From assembly GCF_900142605.1 (NCBI RefSeq), contig NZ_FRBL01000011.1, positions 177,131 through 241,130 on the forward strand: a DNA stretch of 64,000 nucleotides, in the 5' to 3' direction. Of the stretch, positions 1 to 9,380 are shown piece by piece. Origin of the DNA: Chitinophaga jiangningensis (GTDB lineage: Bacteria > Bacteroidota > Bacteroidia > Chitinophagales > Chitinophagaceae). Within the stretch, counting starts at the first letter, position 1; each line of letters starts with the position of its first letter. Position numbers and translations under genes: made by a program. Under the pieces are notes generated by a model that saw nothing but the letters and a program-made list of their open reading frames with translations, did no database searches and had not been told where the DNA came from.

Positions 1-19
1 ACAGGGCCGCAGGCCCTGT
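1..19. repeat. GCC-GCA-GGC hairpin at window edge
   Basis: Perfect 8-bp inverted repeat with loop GCA. It lies just 3' of the minus-strand gene ending at position 43 and may be longer to the left of the window. It has the same tip design as the hairpins at 9705, 17687, 24975 and 29290. No T-run follows, so it is not a classical intrinsic terminator. Confidence 0.7.
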
Positions 20-42
20 TCATCACGCAGATAGGCTAACCA

Positions 43-720
43 TTAAGGTATCTTAACGGAGTCTACCCTGGAATAAAAAGTATCAATCGCTGTTACCGTC
101 GGTTTAAACATCGTGCGAAACTTACAAAAAGTGCCCTTTTTAACGTTTTTCAGCAGGATGGAGTCCGGGTCACCGGGATTGTCTACCGTTTGCAGCACGC
201 CGGCAAGGTCCGTAAAATTCAGCCGTGTATTCACGTTGGTTGCATCATTGCTCTTATACCAGTACACGCAGAAATCCGCACCAATGGCTTTACTGCTTTT
301 TACCACCCGTGGCTGCAATGAGCCTTCGTATACAGGCCCATAGGTGTTCCCCAGGATACTGGTAGGTACGGAGCGATGACCGTTGCCGTCGCGGGTAATC
401 ACCGTAAAGGAGTAACTGCTTTCCGGCAGCTTTGGTATCACTACAAATACCGAATCTGTGGATGGTGCCGCCGGCACGTCAAAGGTCATGGAGTCTTTAC
501 CGGTATTCCAGTATACGATGGCATTTTTGATTTTGGTGTCCGGCCCGCGGCGCCAGGTCAGCATCATACGCTCCCTGCCAGACCAGGTGGTGAGTTGATC
601 TGTTTTAGCCGTGTAAAGCACTCCGCTGGGCACCACCATATTTTTAAAATTATCGTCCACCTTGGAGCAGCCATATAAACTGCAGATGGCACTTATACTG
701 AGCATTAATTTTCTGATCAT
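43..720 (-). CDS. DUF4998-type surface lipoprotein
   Basis: Predicted outer-membrane lipoprotein of 225 residues, last visible gene of a SusC/SusD operon. The N-terminus has a short hydrophobic stretch ending in a lipobox with Cys18 (LYGC), so export and lipidation are expected. The body has Fn3-like beta motifs (RRGPDTKIKNAIVYWN) typical of DUF4998 proteins, which usually accompany DUF4959/DUF5000 lipoproteins in Bacteroidota glycan loci. It starts 32 bp after the upstream gene ends, so co-transcription is likely. No catalytic motif is visible. A role as a surface glycan-binding accessory is inferred from family context only; the substrate is unknown. Confidence 0.8.
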   Translation of the reverse strand: MIRKLMLSISAICSLYGCSKVDDNFKNMVVPSGVLYTAKTDQLTTWSGRERMMLTWRRGPDTKIKNAIVYWNTGKDSMTFDVPAAPSTDSVFVVIPKLPESSYSFTVITRDGNGHRSVPTSILGNTYGPVYEGSLQPRVVKSSKAIGADFCVYWYKSNDATNVNTRLNFTDLAGVLQTVDNPGDPDSILLKNVKKGTFCKFRTMFKPTVTAIDTFYSRVDSVKIP

Positions 721-752
721 GTAAGGATGGTTTGCTGGTCAATAAATTACTG

Positions 753-1952
753 TTACTGGCGTGCCCCCCAGAACGACAGCTCACTGATGTAGAAATACGT
801 AAATCCGCCCCAGGTAGAGTTGATTTTGAAACGCAGGTACCGTACCGCAGGAATGCCCGGCGGCATGTCAAAATCCTCCCCGTTTACGCTGGCAAACGTG
901 CGATCTTCCGCACTCACCGTAGTACTTGGTGTAGGCTTGATGGAAGTAAACTCCCCCAGCAGCGTCCAGCTGCTATCCCAGCTGCCATCCGGATTAGGAT
1001 TGTTGCTGCCGTAGATCTCAAATGTTTTAGGGTCACCACCTACATAGGCGCCACTGGAGCCGGAACGATGATAAAATTTGAATCGGCTGAGCGCTGTTTT
1101 AAAGCCCATATCAAAAGTAAACCAGGCCGGCATCAGCGCCACACTGGTTTTGGTATGGAAGCAGTCGTTATCCGAGTTCCAAACGTTGTTCCAAAGGAAG
1201 GTCATGTTGCGCAGCGATAAGCCCGACCAGGTATGGCCGATGTTATTATCGGTAGGCAGGGATACTTCCTTGAACGGTGCTTTGTCGATCGGCGTTTCGA
1301 AAATTGGTTTCAACTCTTTGATCAGCGTGTCCGATTTATTGCCCCAGCGGTCTTTCGTATATACGGCAAAGCGCTGCGTAACCGTATCATAGCCACGGGC
1401 GGTAACGGCGCCGGCGGCAGCTTCGCTGGTATAAATGGTAATGTTCTTCCAGGTATTTTTACCGGTAGTATCCAGCATGAGGTAATAGGTGAGCGGCGCC
1501 ATGGCTTCATTTTTATAAATGGCTACCACCCCGCCAAAAGTGGCCCTGAAATCGATGGACCGCTGCGCGGACCTCACCGGCGGCGTAAGCGGGTTCACTG
1601 TCACTTCTGTAGCAGCAGATGCCTTTTCATTACGCCCTACGGTATATAATTTCACAATTTTCGGGAGGGTGTCACCAAAGCCGGTCACCACCAGCGTATC
1701 ACCAAAGTAAGAAGCTTTGGCTTCACGCTTTACTTCCGCGTTGGCATTATACACCGCTTTTACATAGAGCAGGTTTGGATCTGCCGGGATGGTGTAGGTG
1801 ATGATAGCACCACCCGGAATGTTGGTCACATTGAATTTCGTGATGGCGGCGGGTGCCGGTGCATTTTCATCTACATACACCCGGATGCCCTCTTTTTTAC
1901 AGGCCAGTGTTACCATGCCAGCCAGCAGTATTAACAGATAAATCTTTTTCAT
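753..1952 (-). CDS. DUF4959/DUF5126/DUF5000 surface glycan-binding lipoprotein
   Basis: Lipoprotein of about 399 residues. The signal ends at a lipobox, VTLAC, Cys21 counted from an alternative upstream ATG at 1961; I prefer the start at MKKIYLL. The order is an N-terminal Fn3-like DUF4959 domain (about 30-120), DUF5126 (about 120-225) and a C-terminal discoidin-like DUF5000 domain (about 245-400) with jelly-roll strands such as WFTFDMGFKTALSRFKFYHR and AVRYLRFKI. In this family the last domain is thought to bind carbohydrate. It lies 22 bp after SusD (12 bp from the alternative ATG) and before the DUF4998 gene, the usual order. It probably helps the SusC/SusD pair capture its ligand at the cell surface; the ligand cannot be read from the sequence. 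Confidence 0.88.
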   Translation of the reverse strand: MKKIYLLILLAGMVTLACKKEGIRVYVDENAPAPAAITKFNVTNIPGGAIITYTIPADPNLLYVKAVYNANAEVKREAKASYFGDTLVVTGFGDTLPKIVKLYTVGRNEKASAATEVTVNPLTPPVRSAQRSIDFRATFGGVVAIYKNEAMAPLTYYLMLDTTGKNTWKNITIYTSEAAAGAVTARGYDTVTQRFAVYTKDRWGNKSDTLIKELKPIFETPIDKAPFKEVSLPTDNNIGHTWSGLSLRNMTFLWNNVWNSDNDCFHTKTSVALMPAWFTFDMGFKTALSRFKFYHRSGSSGAYVGGDPKTFEIYGSNNPNPDGSWDSSWTLLGEFTSIKPTPSTTVSAEDRTFASVNGEDFDMPPGIPAVRYLRFKINSTWGGFTYFYISELSFWGARQ

Positions 1953-1973
1953 AGTAGTCATTTTTGCGGGAAC

Positions 1974-3899
1974 TTACCATCCCGGATTTTGAACAAGATT
2001 TCGGTTTACAGTCATGTTCGATACCTTGATAGGCCAGAAATAATCTTTCAGGCTAAACGTCTGGTACAGGATCGGACGCACTTTGTAATATGCCTCTGCG
2101 GTGGACTGCTGTATATCCCAGCCCGTCATCGGTGCGTTCATCAATGCCGGCGCTTCTTTCCAGCGGCGCATGTCGTAAAAACGCTGCCCTTCAAATGCCA
2201 GCTCTATATATCTCTCCTGGTGGATAATACTGCGCAGCCCTTCTTTAGTGGTAAACTTACCGGGGTTGATGCCGAAGTTGGTCCAGGCATTTTCCACCGT
2301 AGGAATACCTGCCCTGGCCCTTACCAGGTTAATGTATTGCAAGGCTTCGCCAGTAGGCCCGTTTGCTTCATTATACGCCTCCGCAGCCAGCAGGTACAGG
2401 TCAGCCAGACGGAACTCCGGCCATGGATACTGCTGAATCGTAAGCGTGGAAGAAGTACCGATTACATCCTGGTAATGCACGTATTTTTTGATCCAGTAGC
2501 CGGTAGTAGAATAAGCAAACTGCACCTGTTGCGATGCTGCCTGTCCTTTCTTGGATTTCACACTGAGGATAGCCGCCTTTTCATCATACTTGCCCTGTCC
2601 ATACCATTTTCCCCCATCAAAGCCAAGGTTCGCATAAAAACGTGGTTCCCGGTCGTAGTTCACCGTAGCAGTCACGTAGCCCACTTCAAAATCTGTTTTC
2701 TCTTCGTTCACGGCTGTACGAAGATTATAGCGGGTGCTGTAGGGATAGGTTTTATCCTCGCTGATAGGCACTCCGTTTTTAGAATAGAATGTTTCCACAA
2801 TTTTAAGCGGTGGCGCCAGTTGTCCGCGGGGCGAGGTATTGTCCAGAAAAGCAGGATCCAGGCCACGGGGAATACTGTTTGTTTGCAGGTCATTCACCAT
2901 ACTGTTGGGGTTGGCCCATATCTGCTCTGAGTTCCAGCGGTCGCAGATGGCATTGCGAATACTCATCTCCGTATATTGTTGCGGGCTGAGGTAATAGGCC
3001 GCTACACTTTGTGTAAACGTATAGAGCTTCATCCCCTGGGAGTGGCACATATCAATGGCTTCCTGGCAGGCTGCTGCGGCCCTGGCCCATTTACTGTCAT
3101 CTTTCTGTGCAGGAAACAGGGCCACATTGCGGTTATCTGTAAATCCGTTGTAGTCAGGATTACCGTTGAACAGCGGGCTGGCGGCATATACAAGTATCTT
3201 CGCTTTCATGGCCAGGCAGATAGGCTGTGTGATACGGCCCTGCTCTGCAGCCAGGTTTGCGATGATTTCCGGCAGGTCCGGCTTTGCCTCATCCAGCAGT
3301 TGTACGATGTAGTTAAAGCAGCTGTCGATCGGATCACGGTATACCCTGATCTGGTCAATGGTGGCGTCCATCGGCAGGTTTACCTTCACCAGCGGAATAG
3401 GTCCGTACAGGCGTAACAGGTAGAAGTGGTAATAGGCTTTCAGGAACTTTACTTCTGCGGCCCAGCGGGCTTTTTCCGAGGCATCCATGTCGGGTACCCG
3501 CCTGATATTTTCCAGGAAGATGTTACAGTCGCGTATGGCCTGGTACATCGACTTCGCTCCCCAGGCGCCATCCCAGAAGTTAACCATTGGATCACTGGCG
3601 CTTTGCTGACCTACGGCGATGTTAAAGCCACTCGGTTGGGAAGCACCGGAAACAAATGGGTATATCAGGGACCATTCATCGCCCGCCGACATCCCCACAT
3701 TCCCATTGATGGTGCCGTGCGAAGGCAGGTAACTGTAACAGGTGAATAAATATTTTTCAGCCTCCTTGCGCATGGAAAATGCACTTTCAATGGTGGCCAT
3801 ATTATCCGGGATCACATCCAGGTATTTCTTACAGGAGCTGAGTGCACCTGTGATCATCCCGGATAGCAGCATGTATAGGATATACTTCGTTAATTTCAT
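1974..3899 (-). CDS. SusD/RagB family nutrient-binding lipoprotein
   Basis: SusD homologue of 641 residues. It forms the lid of the neighbouring SusC channel and binds the oligosaccharide at the outer membrane. A lipoprotein signal ends at Cys23 (ALSSC). The N-terminal helical TPR-like half contains the MRKEAEKYLFTCYSYLP region. The C-terminal half has the hallmark INLVRARAGIP and ERYIELAFEGQRFYDMRRWK segments, and the protein ends in the usual NPGW. It follows susC by 19 bp and is longer than many SusDs, within the range of Chitinophaga homologues. Family assignment is secure; substrate unknown. Confidence 0.95.
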   Translation of the reverse strand: MKLTKYILYMLLSGMITGALSSCKKYLDVIPDNMATIESAFSMRKEAEKYLFTCYSYLPSHGTINGNVGMSAGDEWSLIYPFVSGASQPSGFNIAVGQQSASDPMVNFWDGAWGAKSMYQAIRDCNIFLENIRRVPDMDASEKARWAAEVKFLKAYYHFYLLRLYGPIPLVKVNLPMDATIDQIRVYRDPIDSCFNYIVQLLDEAKPDLPEIIANLAAEQGRITQPICLAMKAKILVYAASPLFNGNPDYNGFTDNRNVALFPAQKDDSKWARAAAACQEAIDMCHSQGMKLYTFTQSVAAYYLSPQQYTEMSIRNAICDRWNSEQIWANPNSMVNDLQTNSIPRGLDPAFLDNTSPRGQLAPPLKIVETFYSKNGVPISEDKTYPYSTRYNLRTAVNEEKTDFEVGYVTATVNYDREPRFYANLGFDGGKWYGQGKYDEKAAILSVKSKKGQAASQQVQFAYSTTGYWIKKYVHYQDVIGTSSTLTIQQYPWPEFRLADLYLLAAEAYNEANGPTGEALQYINLVRARAGIPTVENAWTNFGINPGKFTTKEGLRSIIHQERYIELAFEGQRFYDMRRWKEAPALMNAPMTGWDIQQSTAEAYYKVRPILYQTFSLKDYFWPIKVSNMTVNRNLVQNPGW

Positions 3900-3918
3900 C
3901 TGATTACTTTTTAATTGC

Positions 3919-6900
3919 CTAGTTAAAAGTGAGGTTCACACCAAAGTTGAATACCCGCTGTACCGGGTATTTAAGGCCAAGGCCTCCCATTTCCACATCC
4001 CACAGGTCAAACTTCGACAGACAGAATAAATTGGTAGCATTGGCATACAGCCTGAAGGTGGAAGTATGCAGGCGTTTCTGCCAGGACTTAGGCAGGTTGT
4101 AACCTATTTCCACCTGTTTGAGTCGCAGGAATGCCCCGTTGCGCATCCACCAGGTACTGGCAGCAGAGTTATTATACATGTACGAGTTACTTAGTCGCGG
4201 CCACAGTGCATATACATTCTGGTTATCTTCTGACCAGTGATCATCCGCATAGGCCTTCAGCAACTGGGTTTCGTTTACAAACGGCGCGGTGGAGTCGGCA
4301 TTAATAAAGAAGGAAGTGCGACCTACACCCTGGAAAAACGCAGAGATATCCCAGTTTTTGTAACCGGCAGAGAAGCCAAATCCGTACACAATTTCAGGAG
4401 TTTCCGGAAATCCGATATTGGTCATGTCTGCATCTGTGATCAGGCCGTCGCCGTTGAGATCCGTGTATTTAATATCTCCCCCGCGATATTCCCCATTTTT
4501 TAAAGTTTGCTTAGGGGAGTTCAAAGCCTCCTTATCGTCCACGAATAAACGCTCTGCAATAAGTCCATATTTACCGCTGATAGCGCGGCCTACGCGGGAA
4601 CGGTATAATTCATTGGACATATACTGCGGCTCCTCATATTTGGTATACACGCCGGTAGCATAGGTGAAGTTAGCCATCACCTGGAACCAGCTTTTTTCGT
4701 AGTGCTGGTTATAGTCCAGGGAGAGATCCACGCCCTTGCTTTCGGCCTCTCCCACGTTGGCTTTAGGAATGTTCGTAAGCCCCATAGTGGAAGGAATAAA
4801 CTCACGGGACATGAGGATGTTGGTACGACGGTATTTGTACACCTCACCTGTGAAGTTGAGTTTATCCTTTATACTGAGTTCTATGGCAGCATTGGCCTGA
4901 TAAGATTTTTCCCAGGTGATTTCCGGGTTGGCATAGCGGGCTACCGTGTACCCACTGAGAGAATATAATCTGTCTGTACCAAATGCAGCGCCTTTAGCCC
5001 CATCGTTTGGCCGGGTGTCCGACAGGTAGAAGAAGCGCTCCCCTTCGTTACCAATCGCATCGTTACCCACCAAACCGTAGGTAGACCTGAGTTTCAGGTT
5101 AGTAATGGTATTAGCGATACTGCCTTTTTTGAAGAACTCCTCATTGGAGATGGTCCAGGCAACACCGGCAGACGGGAAGAAGCCAAACCTTTTCTTTTCA
5201 TAGAATCTTTCTGAACCATTATAACCGAAGTTGAATTCAGCGAAGTAGCGGGTGTCGTAGTTATAGGTAGCGCGACCAGACAAGCCCGTGTTACGACCCG
5301 GCAAAGTGGCCATCAGCGTTTCGCCGGAAGGGTTAGCCGTGCTGCGCATAATATTGATCAACATACCGTTGATATTGTGTTTACCAAAGGAATGGCCGTA
5401 GCTCAGGGAAGATTCCCAGTAGAATACCGCATTCACTTTTTTCATATCATCGGCGTTGTTGTTGAAGTCCAGGTATTCACGACCAGTGGTGGGATTCAGC
5501 GGTACCAGCGTATACGGCTTTTCTGAATCGTTCCAGCCGGTGGCCTGATAAAAGAAAGGAGAATAGGCTCTCAGCACATAAAAGTTGGAGGTCCTGTTTA
5601 CGTTCACCATAGTGCGGAAGTTCAGGCCGGGAATAAGTTGATCCAGCTTTTGTTTTACTTCCATCTGGGCGGACATGAACGATCTTGATTCATCCTTGTA
5701 CCCCATCATGAGCGCTGCGTAAGGGTTCATGAGCAGGTAGCCTTTGTCAAGGTTGTTACCGAACATGATATGATTGACATAGCTATGTTCTTCATCTTTC
5801 GGATAGAAGGCGGGGAACATCACCGGGTTGGAGTGCATTACCTGGCGGTACATCCAGGAGCCGCCGGTGGTGGCGCCGCTGCCGATAGGTCCTTTATAGT
5901 CATCGAAGTTACCGCTGGTACGTACCGTGAGCAGGGTGGATTTAGTGAGGTCCACATCTACGTTGGCGCGGATGGTATAGCGTTTAATACTTACGTTACT
6001 GTTAAAGTTGTTTTGTTTATCTACTTTAAGCACCCCATTATCATTGGTAAAAGAGCCGGATACAAAGTAGCGGGCCACGCCGCCGCCGCCGCTCACGTTG
6101 AGGTTGGCACGCTGGTTAACAGCCCATTTTTTAAAGAGCTGGTCCTGCCAGTCGTTAGCCGGGTAGCGTAATGGGTTTTTACCTTCTATGGTACCGCGGA
6201 TCTGGTCTTCCGTATAGGGCTCCGATTGTTTTGGATTACGTGTTTTGGTGGCTTCATTTGCCAGCTGCATGTAAGTGACCGGATCTGCGAGTTCAATATT
6301 TTTGGTAGCCTGGGAGAAGGAATTTTCCGCGCGGAAATTAATTTTCGCAGGGCCTTCTTTACCGTGGCGGGTGGTAACGAGAATTACGCCGTTTGCTCCT
6401 CTGGCGCCATAGAGGGCGGTGGAGGTAGCGTCTTTCATGATAGAGAAGCTTTCGATATCATCGGGGCGGAGTCGCGCCAGATCGTCCGTGGAGAGCTCTA
6501 CCCCATCGATGAGGATGAGCGGATCTTTTTTATATCCGAAGGTGGTAACGCCGCGTACAAAGAAGTCTGCATTATCCGCTCCCGGTTCACCGCTGCGCTG
6601 GTAGGCGATGAGGCCGGCGGCCCTGCCTGCAAGAGCAGTGGTAAGGTTGCTGCTGGGTACTTTTAGATCGGCTACGTTGATGGACGTTACGGAGCCTACT
6701 ACTTCTCTTTTCTTTTGCGTACCGTAGGCGACTACCACCGTTTCGCCGAGTGTGTTGGTGGATGGTTTGAGGATTATGTTGATGGTGGATTGTGTGGAGA
6801 TGGCTACTTCCCTGGCTTCAAATCCCATCATGGTATAGATGACGGTGGCATTGTCCGGTACTACGAGGATGTAGCGGCCGTTAATATCGGTCACCGTACC

Positions 6901-7158
6901 CATGGAAGTTTTATTCTTCACTACTACGGTTACTCCCGGTAAGGGTGTACCGGAGCTGTCGGTCACCAGGCCTTTGATTTCTTTATTTACAAACCGCTCT
7001 TTTTCGTTTAGTCGTTTGCATAAGTCACTAATTTTTTTTTCGGGAGATGTAAATCCCGTTGCAGCATAGCTGCCAGTTGCTGCTTTGGGGCCGGCAGAAG
7101 AAAGATGCGGCCACAGTAGCAGTAACACATAAGCATTTTTGCGTAGCGTTCTGATCAT
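3919..7158 (-). CDS. SusC/RagA family TonB-linked outer-membrane transporter
   Basis: TonB-dependent transporter of 1079 residues, first gene of a SusC-SusD-DUF5000-DUF4998 operon. After an N-terminal signal (about 1-22) and a poorly conserved linker comes a carboxypeptidase-regulatory-like domain (about 60-135; IKGLVTDSSGTPLPGV). The plug starts near ETVVVAYGTQKK and includes GRAAGLIAYQRSGEPG, LILIDGVE and ATSTALYGARGANGVI. The rest is a 22-strand barrel ending in FNFGVNLTFN. There is no STN domain, so FecR/anti-sigma signalling is not suggested. The roughly 570-bp upstream region holds a duplicated segment that may carry regulation. Confidence 0.95.
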   Translation of the reverse strand: MIRTLRKNAYVLLLLWPHLSSAGPKAATGSYAATGFTSPEKKISDLCKRLNEKERFVNKEIKGLVTDSSGTPLPGVTVVVKNKTSMGTVTDINGRYILVVPDNATVIYTMMGFEAREVAISTQSTINIILKPSTNTLGETVVVAYGTQKKREVVGSVTSINVADLKVPSSNLTTALAGRAAGLIAYQRSGEPGADNADFFVRGVTTFGYKKDPLILIDGVELSTDDLARLRPDDIESFSIMKDATSTALYGARGANGVILVTTRHGKEGPAKINFRAENSFSQATKNIELADPVTYMQLANEATKTRNPKQSEPYTEDQIRGTIEGKNPLRYPANDWQDQLFKKWAVNQRANLNVSGGGGVARYFVSGSFTNDNGVLKVDKQNNFNSNVSIKRYTIRANVDVDLTKSTLLTVRTSGNFDDYKGPIGSGATTGGSWMYRQVMHSNPVMFPAFYPKDEEHSYVNHIMFGNNLDKGYLLMNPYAALMMGYKDESRSFMSAQMEVKQKLDQLIPGLNFRTMVNVNRTSNFYVLRAYSPFFYQATGWNDSEKPYTLVPLNPTTGREYLDFNNNADDMKKVNAVFYWESSLSYGHSFGKHNINGMLINIMRSTANPSGETLMATLPGRNTGLSGRATYNYDTRYFAEFNFGYNGSERFYEKKRFGFFPSAGVAWTISNEEFFKKGSIANTITNLKLRSTYGLVGNDAIGNEGERFFYLSDTRPNDGAKGAAFGTDRLYSLSGYTVARYANPEITWEKSYQANAAIELSIKDKLNFTGEVYKYRRTNILMSREFIPSTMGLTNIPKANVGEAESKGVDLSLDYNQHYEKSWFQVMANFTYATGVYTKYEEPQYMSNELYRSRVGRAISGKYGLIAERLFVDDKEALNSPKQTLKNGEYRGGDIKYTDLNGDGLITDADMTNIGFPETPEIVYGFGFSAGYKNWDISAFFQGVGRTSFFINADSTAPFVNETQLLKAYADDHWSEDNQNVYALWPRLSNSYMYNNSAASTWWMRNGAFLRLKQVEIGYNLPKSWQKRLHTSTFRLYANATNLFCLSKFDLWDVEMGGLGLKYPVQRVFNFGVNLTFN

Positions 7159-7726
7159 GGAATGAAGTTTTACTTGATGATTGCGATTGATTCTGGCAGG
7201 AGAAAAACTTTTTTACGGTTACGGCAATACGATTCTGTGGCAGGCGTATACTTTTTTTACACGCGCTGCAGCAGCGTTGATTCCGGGGAATTGTTTCGAT
7301 TACAGCAATAAGATTCCGTTACAGTGCGTATTACTTTTTATACGTGCTGTATCAGCGTAGATTCCGGGGAATAGATGGTCATGATGGAATTGTTACTTTT
7401 CCATTTAATAAACGTGGCTATACATTAAGTACAAGACTAACTACAGAAATACAAAATCACAGTTGTACCTAAACGTGGTGAATATAATAGTAATAAATCC
7501 AAGTTTTCATTGCTCAGTTATTCTACAGGGACATTTACTTTTTGGTTGTTACAGTAATAATATTTTGGCTGATGTATCTTCTGCAATCGTTTGCAGTATT
7601 AACACAAAAGAAAGAAAAATAATACTTATCTAATGATAGTATTTTATTATTTTAAGATATTATTTTCACATGAAATAAAGTTCACTAACTCGATTTAGCG
7701 TAACGGAGAAGGTGGAATCACCTGGT
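7159..7726. promoter_or_regulatory. Long AT-rich 5' region of the SusC operon
   Basis: A 568-bp gap upstream of the minus-strand SusC gene, and 3' of the DUF1648 gene. It contains no convincing ORF. The SusC-proximal third holds a duplicated segment (7219-7372); the rest is AT-rich with runs of A and T. The promoter of the SusC operon should lie here, but I cannot place its boxes with confidence. Confidence 0.45.
7219..7372. repeat. Imperfect direct duplication, 81-bp offset, upstream of susC
   Basis: Two copies of about 73 bp (7219-7291 and 7300-7372). Shared blocks include a TTAC-GCAATA-GATTC segment, a T-run, a GCTG-AGCG segment and the exact tail GATTCCGGGGAAT. The copies sit about 60-215 bp before the SusC start. 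They could be duplicated regulator sites or a leader duplication. Confidence 0.75.
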
Positions 7727-8167
7727 TTATGAAATCGTTTGCTGCCCCTGCCAGTAGGTAATTGCCGCGAGGATACAGAACACGAACACCACGGCTGCAC
7801 GAACAATATACAGCATCAGTTTACTTTCTTCAGCAAGCTGTTTATCCCCAGGATTTTTTTCGCTTTTAAAGGAAAGGGCGATCAAATTACTTTGCAACAG
7901 TGCGGAAGCGACGAGGAAAATAGTTACCGGCACTATGAGCAGTACCCAGAGGCTGCTTTTATCTCCATAGTGATCGGCCTCCCCTTTGAGGTTGAAATGA
8001 ATGGGAACATTATCAGGCAGATTAATCCATGCGATTATAAACTCCAGCAACAATATGGCCAGCAGGGAAATGGTGAGATAAGTAATAAACACGAAGTTCT
8101 TTTTCTGAGGGTCGGGGAAAAAAAACAATTTGATGCGGTTAACGCTCATGAGAATTTTTTTTTGCAT
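7727..8167 (-). CDS. DUF1648 domain membrane protein
   Basis: Small membrane protein of 146 residues with three predicted transmembrane helices (about 26-48, 74-92, 124-141). Between helix 1 and helix 2 is the DUF1648 signature LPDNVPIHFNLKGEADHYGD, the motif seen in SdpI-like and related integral membrane proteins. Function in this short form is unknown; the family includes immunity or stress proteins, but nothing nearby points to a toxin. The ORF has an alternative start at residue 7. It stands alone on the minus strand between the SusC upstream region and the SDR gene. Confidence 0.8.
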   Translation of the reverse strand: MQKKILMSVNRIKLFFFPDPQKKNFVFITYLTISLLAILLLEFIIAWINLPDNVPIHFNLKGEADHYGDKSSLWVLLIVPVTIFLVASALLQSNLIALSFKSEKNPGDKQLAEESKLMLYIVRAAVVFVFCILAAITYWQGQQTIS

Positions 8168-8257
8168 TCCAGGGTTACGGGTTCTTTTTAAAGATACGGG
8201 AAATATCTAAATGTTGGATGTTTCCGATGATTTCATTTTTACCTGGTACAGGAGCAT

Positions 8258-8286
8258 AAAAAAAGGTCCGGCCAACTGGCCGGACC
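8258..8286 (-). terminator. Rho-independent terminator of the SDR gene
   Basis: A 9-bp GC-rich stem (GGTCCGGCC with GGCCGGACC, loop AACT, 8265-8286) is followed on the minus strand by seven T residues (8258-8264). It lies 30 bp 3' of the minus-strand SDR gene and is a textbook intrinsic terminator. Confidence 0.88.
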
Positions 8287-8315
8287 CGCTATATCGATGG
8301 GTAAGCAAAGCTTTT

Positions 8316-9068
8316 TTATACTGCGGTATAAGCACCGTCCACGAGGTATTTACCGCCGGTTACATAGGATGCTTTATCGGAACTGAGCCATACAACCAGC
8401 TCTGCTACTTCTGATGTTTTTCCGAGCCGACCTATAGGGTGCAGCCCCACTAGCGCAGCTTTCGCTGTAGCATCCATCATATCCAGCAGCGGTGTATTGA
8501 TATAACCCGGACATACTGCATTTACCCGGATTCCTTTGGCGGAATATTCCGCAGCAGCCGTTTCGGTTAACCCAATTACGCCATGTTTTGCGGCCACATA
8601 GGCTGCGGCATTGGCAGAACCAACCACACCCAGAATGGATGAAATATTTACGATGGCGCCACCGCCACTTTTTAACATAGCTGGCAACTGGTATTTCATG
8701 CCATAAAAAACACTATTCAGGTTAACACCAATGACTTTTTGATAAGTATCTATACTGTAATCAGCAATGGGTTTTGCCTCGCCACCTATACCTGCGTTGT
8801 TGCAGGCAATATCCAGGCGGCCGTATAGTTCCAGCGTTTTATCTACCAGCGCCCTGCAATCTTCGGGGTTACTCACATCACATTTTACAAACGATGCTTC
8901 GCCACCCTTCTCTTTTATGGATGCTACTACTTTAGCACCATGCGTTTCATTTACATCACTCACAATTACCTTTGCACCACCATCGGCATACAGCAGTGCC
9001 ACTGCTTCACCAATCCCTGATCCGGCACCGGTTACCAGCGCCACCTTTCCTTTAAATAACTGTTCCAT
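8316..9068 (-). CDS. SDR family NAD(P)-dependent oxidoreductase
   Basis: Classical short-chain dehydrogenase/reductase of 250 residues, probably cytoplasmic. The Rossmann dinucleotide motif is TGAGSGIG (13-20), the structural motif is NNAG (90-93), and the catalytic set is Ser143 or Ser144, Tyr157 and Lys161 (YVAAK). The acidic segment SDVNE after beta-2 suggests NAD(H) preference. The substrate cannot be told from sequence. The start has a rare clear Shine-Dalgarno (AAGGAG, 6 nt upstream), and a strong terminator follows, so it is likely monocistronic. Confidence 0.93.
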   Translation of the reverse strand: MEQLFKGKVALVTGAGSGIGEAVALLYADGGAKVIVSDVNETHGAKVVASIKEKGGEASFVKCDVSNPEDCRALVDKTLELYGRLDIACNNAGIGGEAKPIADYSIDTYQKVIGVNLNSVFYGMKYQLPAMLKSGGGAIVNISSILGVVGSANAAAYVAAKHGVIGLTETAAAEYSAKGIRVNAVCPGYINTPLLDMMDATAKAALVGLHPIGRLGKTSEVAELVVWLSSDKASYVTGGKYLVDGAYTAV

Positions 9069-9240
9069 ACTACTCCTTTTTTAGTGCGTAAAACAATATC
9101 TTTTCTGTATAACAAAAGTAAGGAATGATGCAGGGGCGAAGGATGATAAATATCAGTTTGCAGGGGCTTTTAGTAATGATTTAACATATCTCCATTTTAT
9201 TCATTGGAGTTGTTTGTCCGCCTGCGGCGGAGGTGTTTGA

Positions 9241-9300
9241 TTTTTTTCTCGCAAAGCAGCAAAGCAGGTAAGCAGCTAAGGATTGTGTTATGTTGTTTGT
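9241..9300 (+). repeat. Interspersed CAAAGCAGC repeat, forward copy
   Basis: T-run followed by CTCGCAAAGCAGCAAAGCAG, GTAAGCAGC and a GGATTGTGTT-TGTTGTTT tail. The same unit recurs at 29215, 32855 and 44271 (forward) and at 33001 and 45296 (reverse), always between genes. A double hairpin follows immediately. Confidence 0.85.
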
Positions 9301-9368
9301 CTCGTTATGAGGTCCGCCTACGGCGGGCCTCATAACGAGAGAGGAGAGTCCTGCGGCCTCTCCTCTCT
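9301..9368. repeat. Tandem double hairpin
   Basis: First hairpin: arms 9301-9318 and 9322-9339, loop TAC, 18 bp with one G-T pair. Second hairpin: arms 9338-9351 and 9355-9368, loop TGC, 14 bp with one mismatch. Tips read GCC-TAC-GGC and TCC-TGC-GGC. The two stems share two bases at 9338-9339. Confidence 0.85.
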
Positions 9369-9380
9369 CTAATATTATTC

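Noticed and set aside
7727..8167. SdpI-type immunity protein with a toxin partner
   Set aside because: Only the DUF1648 part is present and no toxin-like gene is adjacent.
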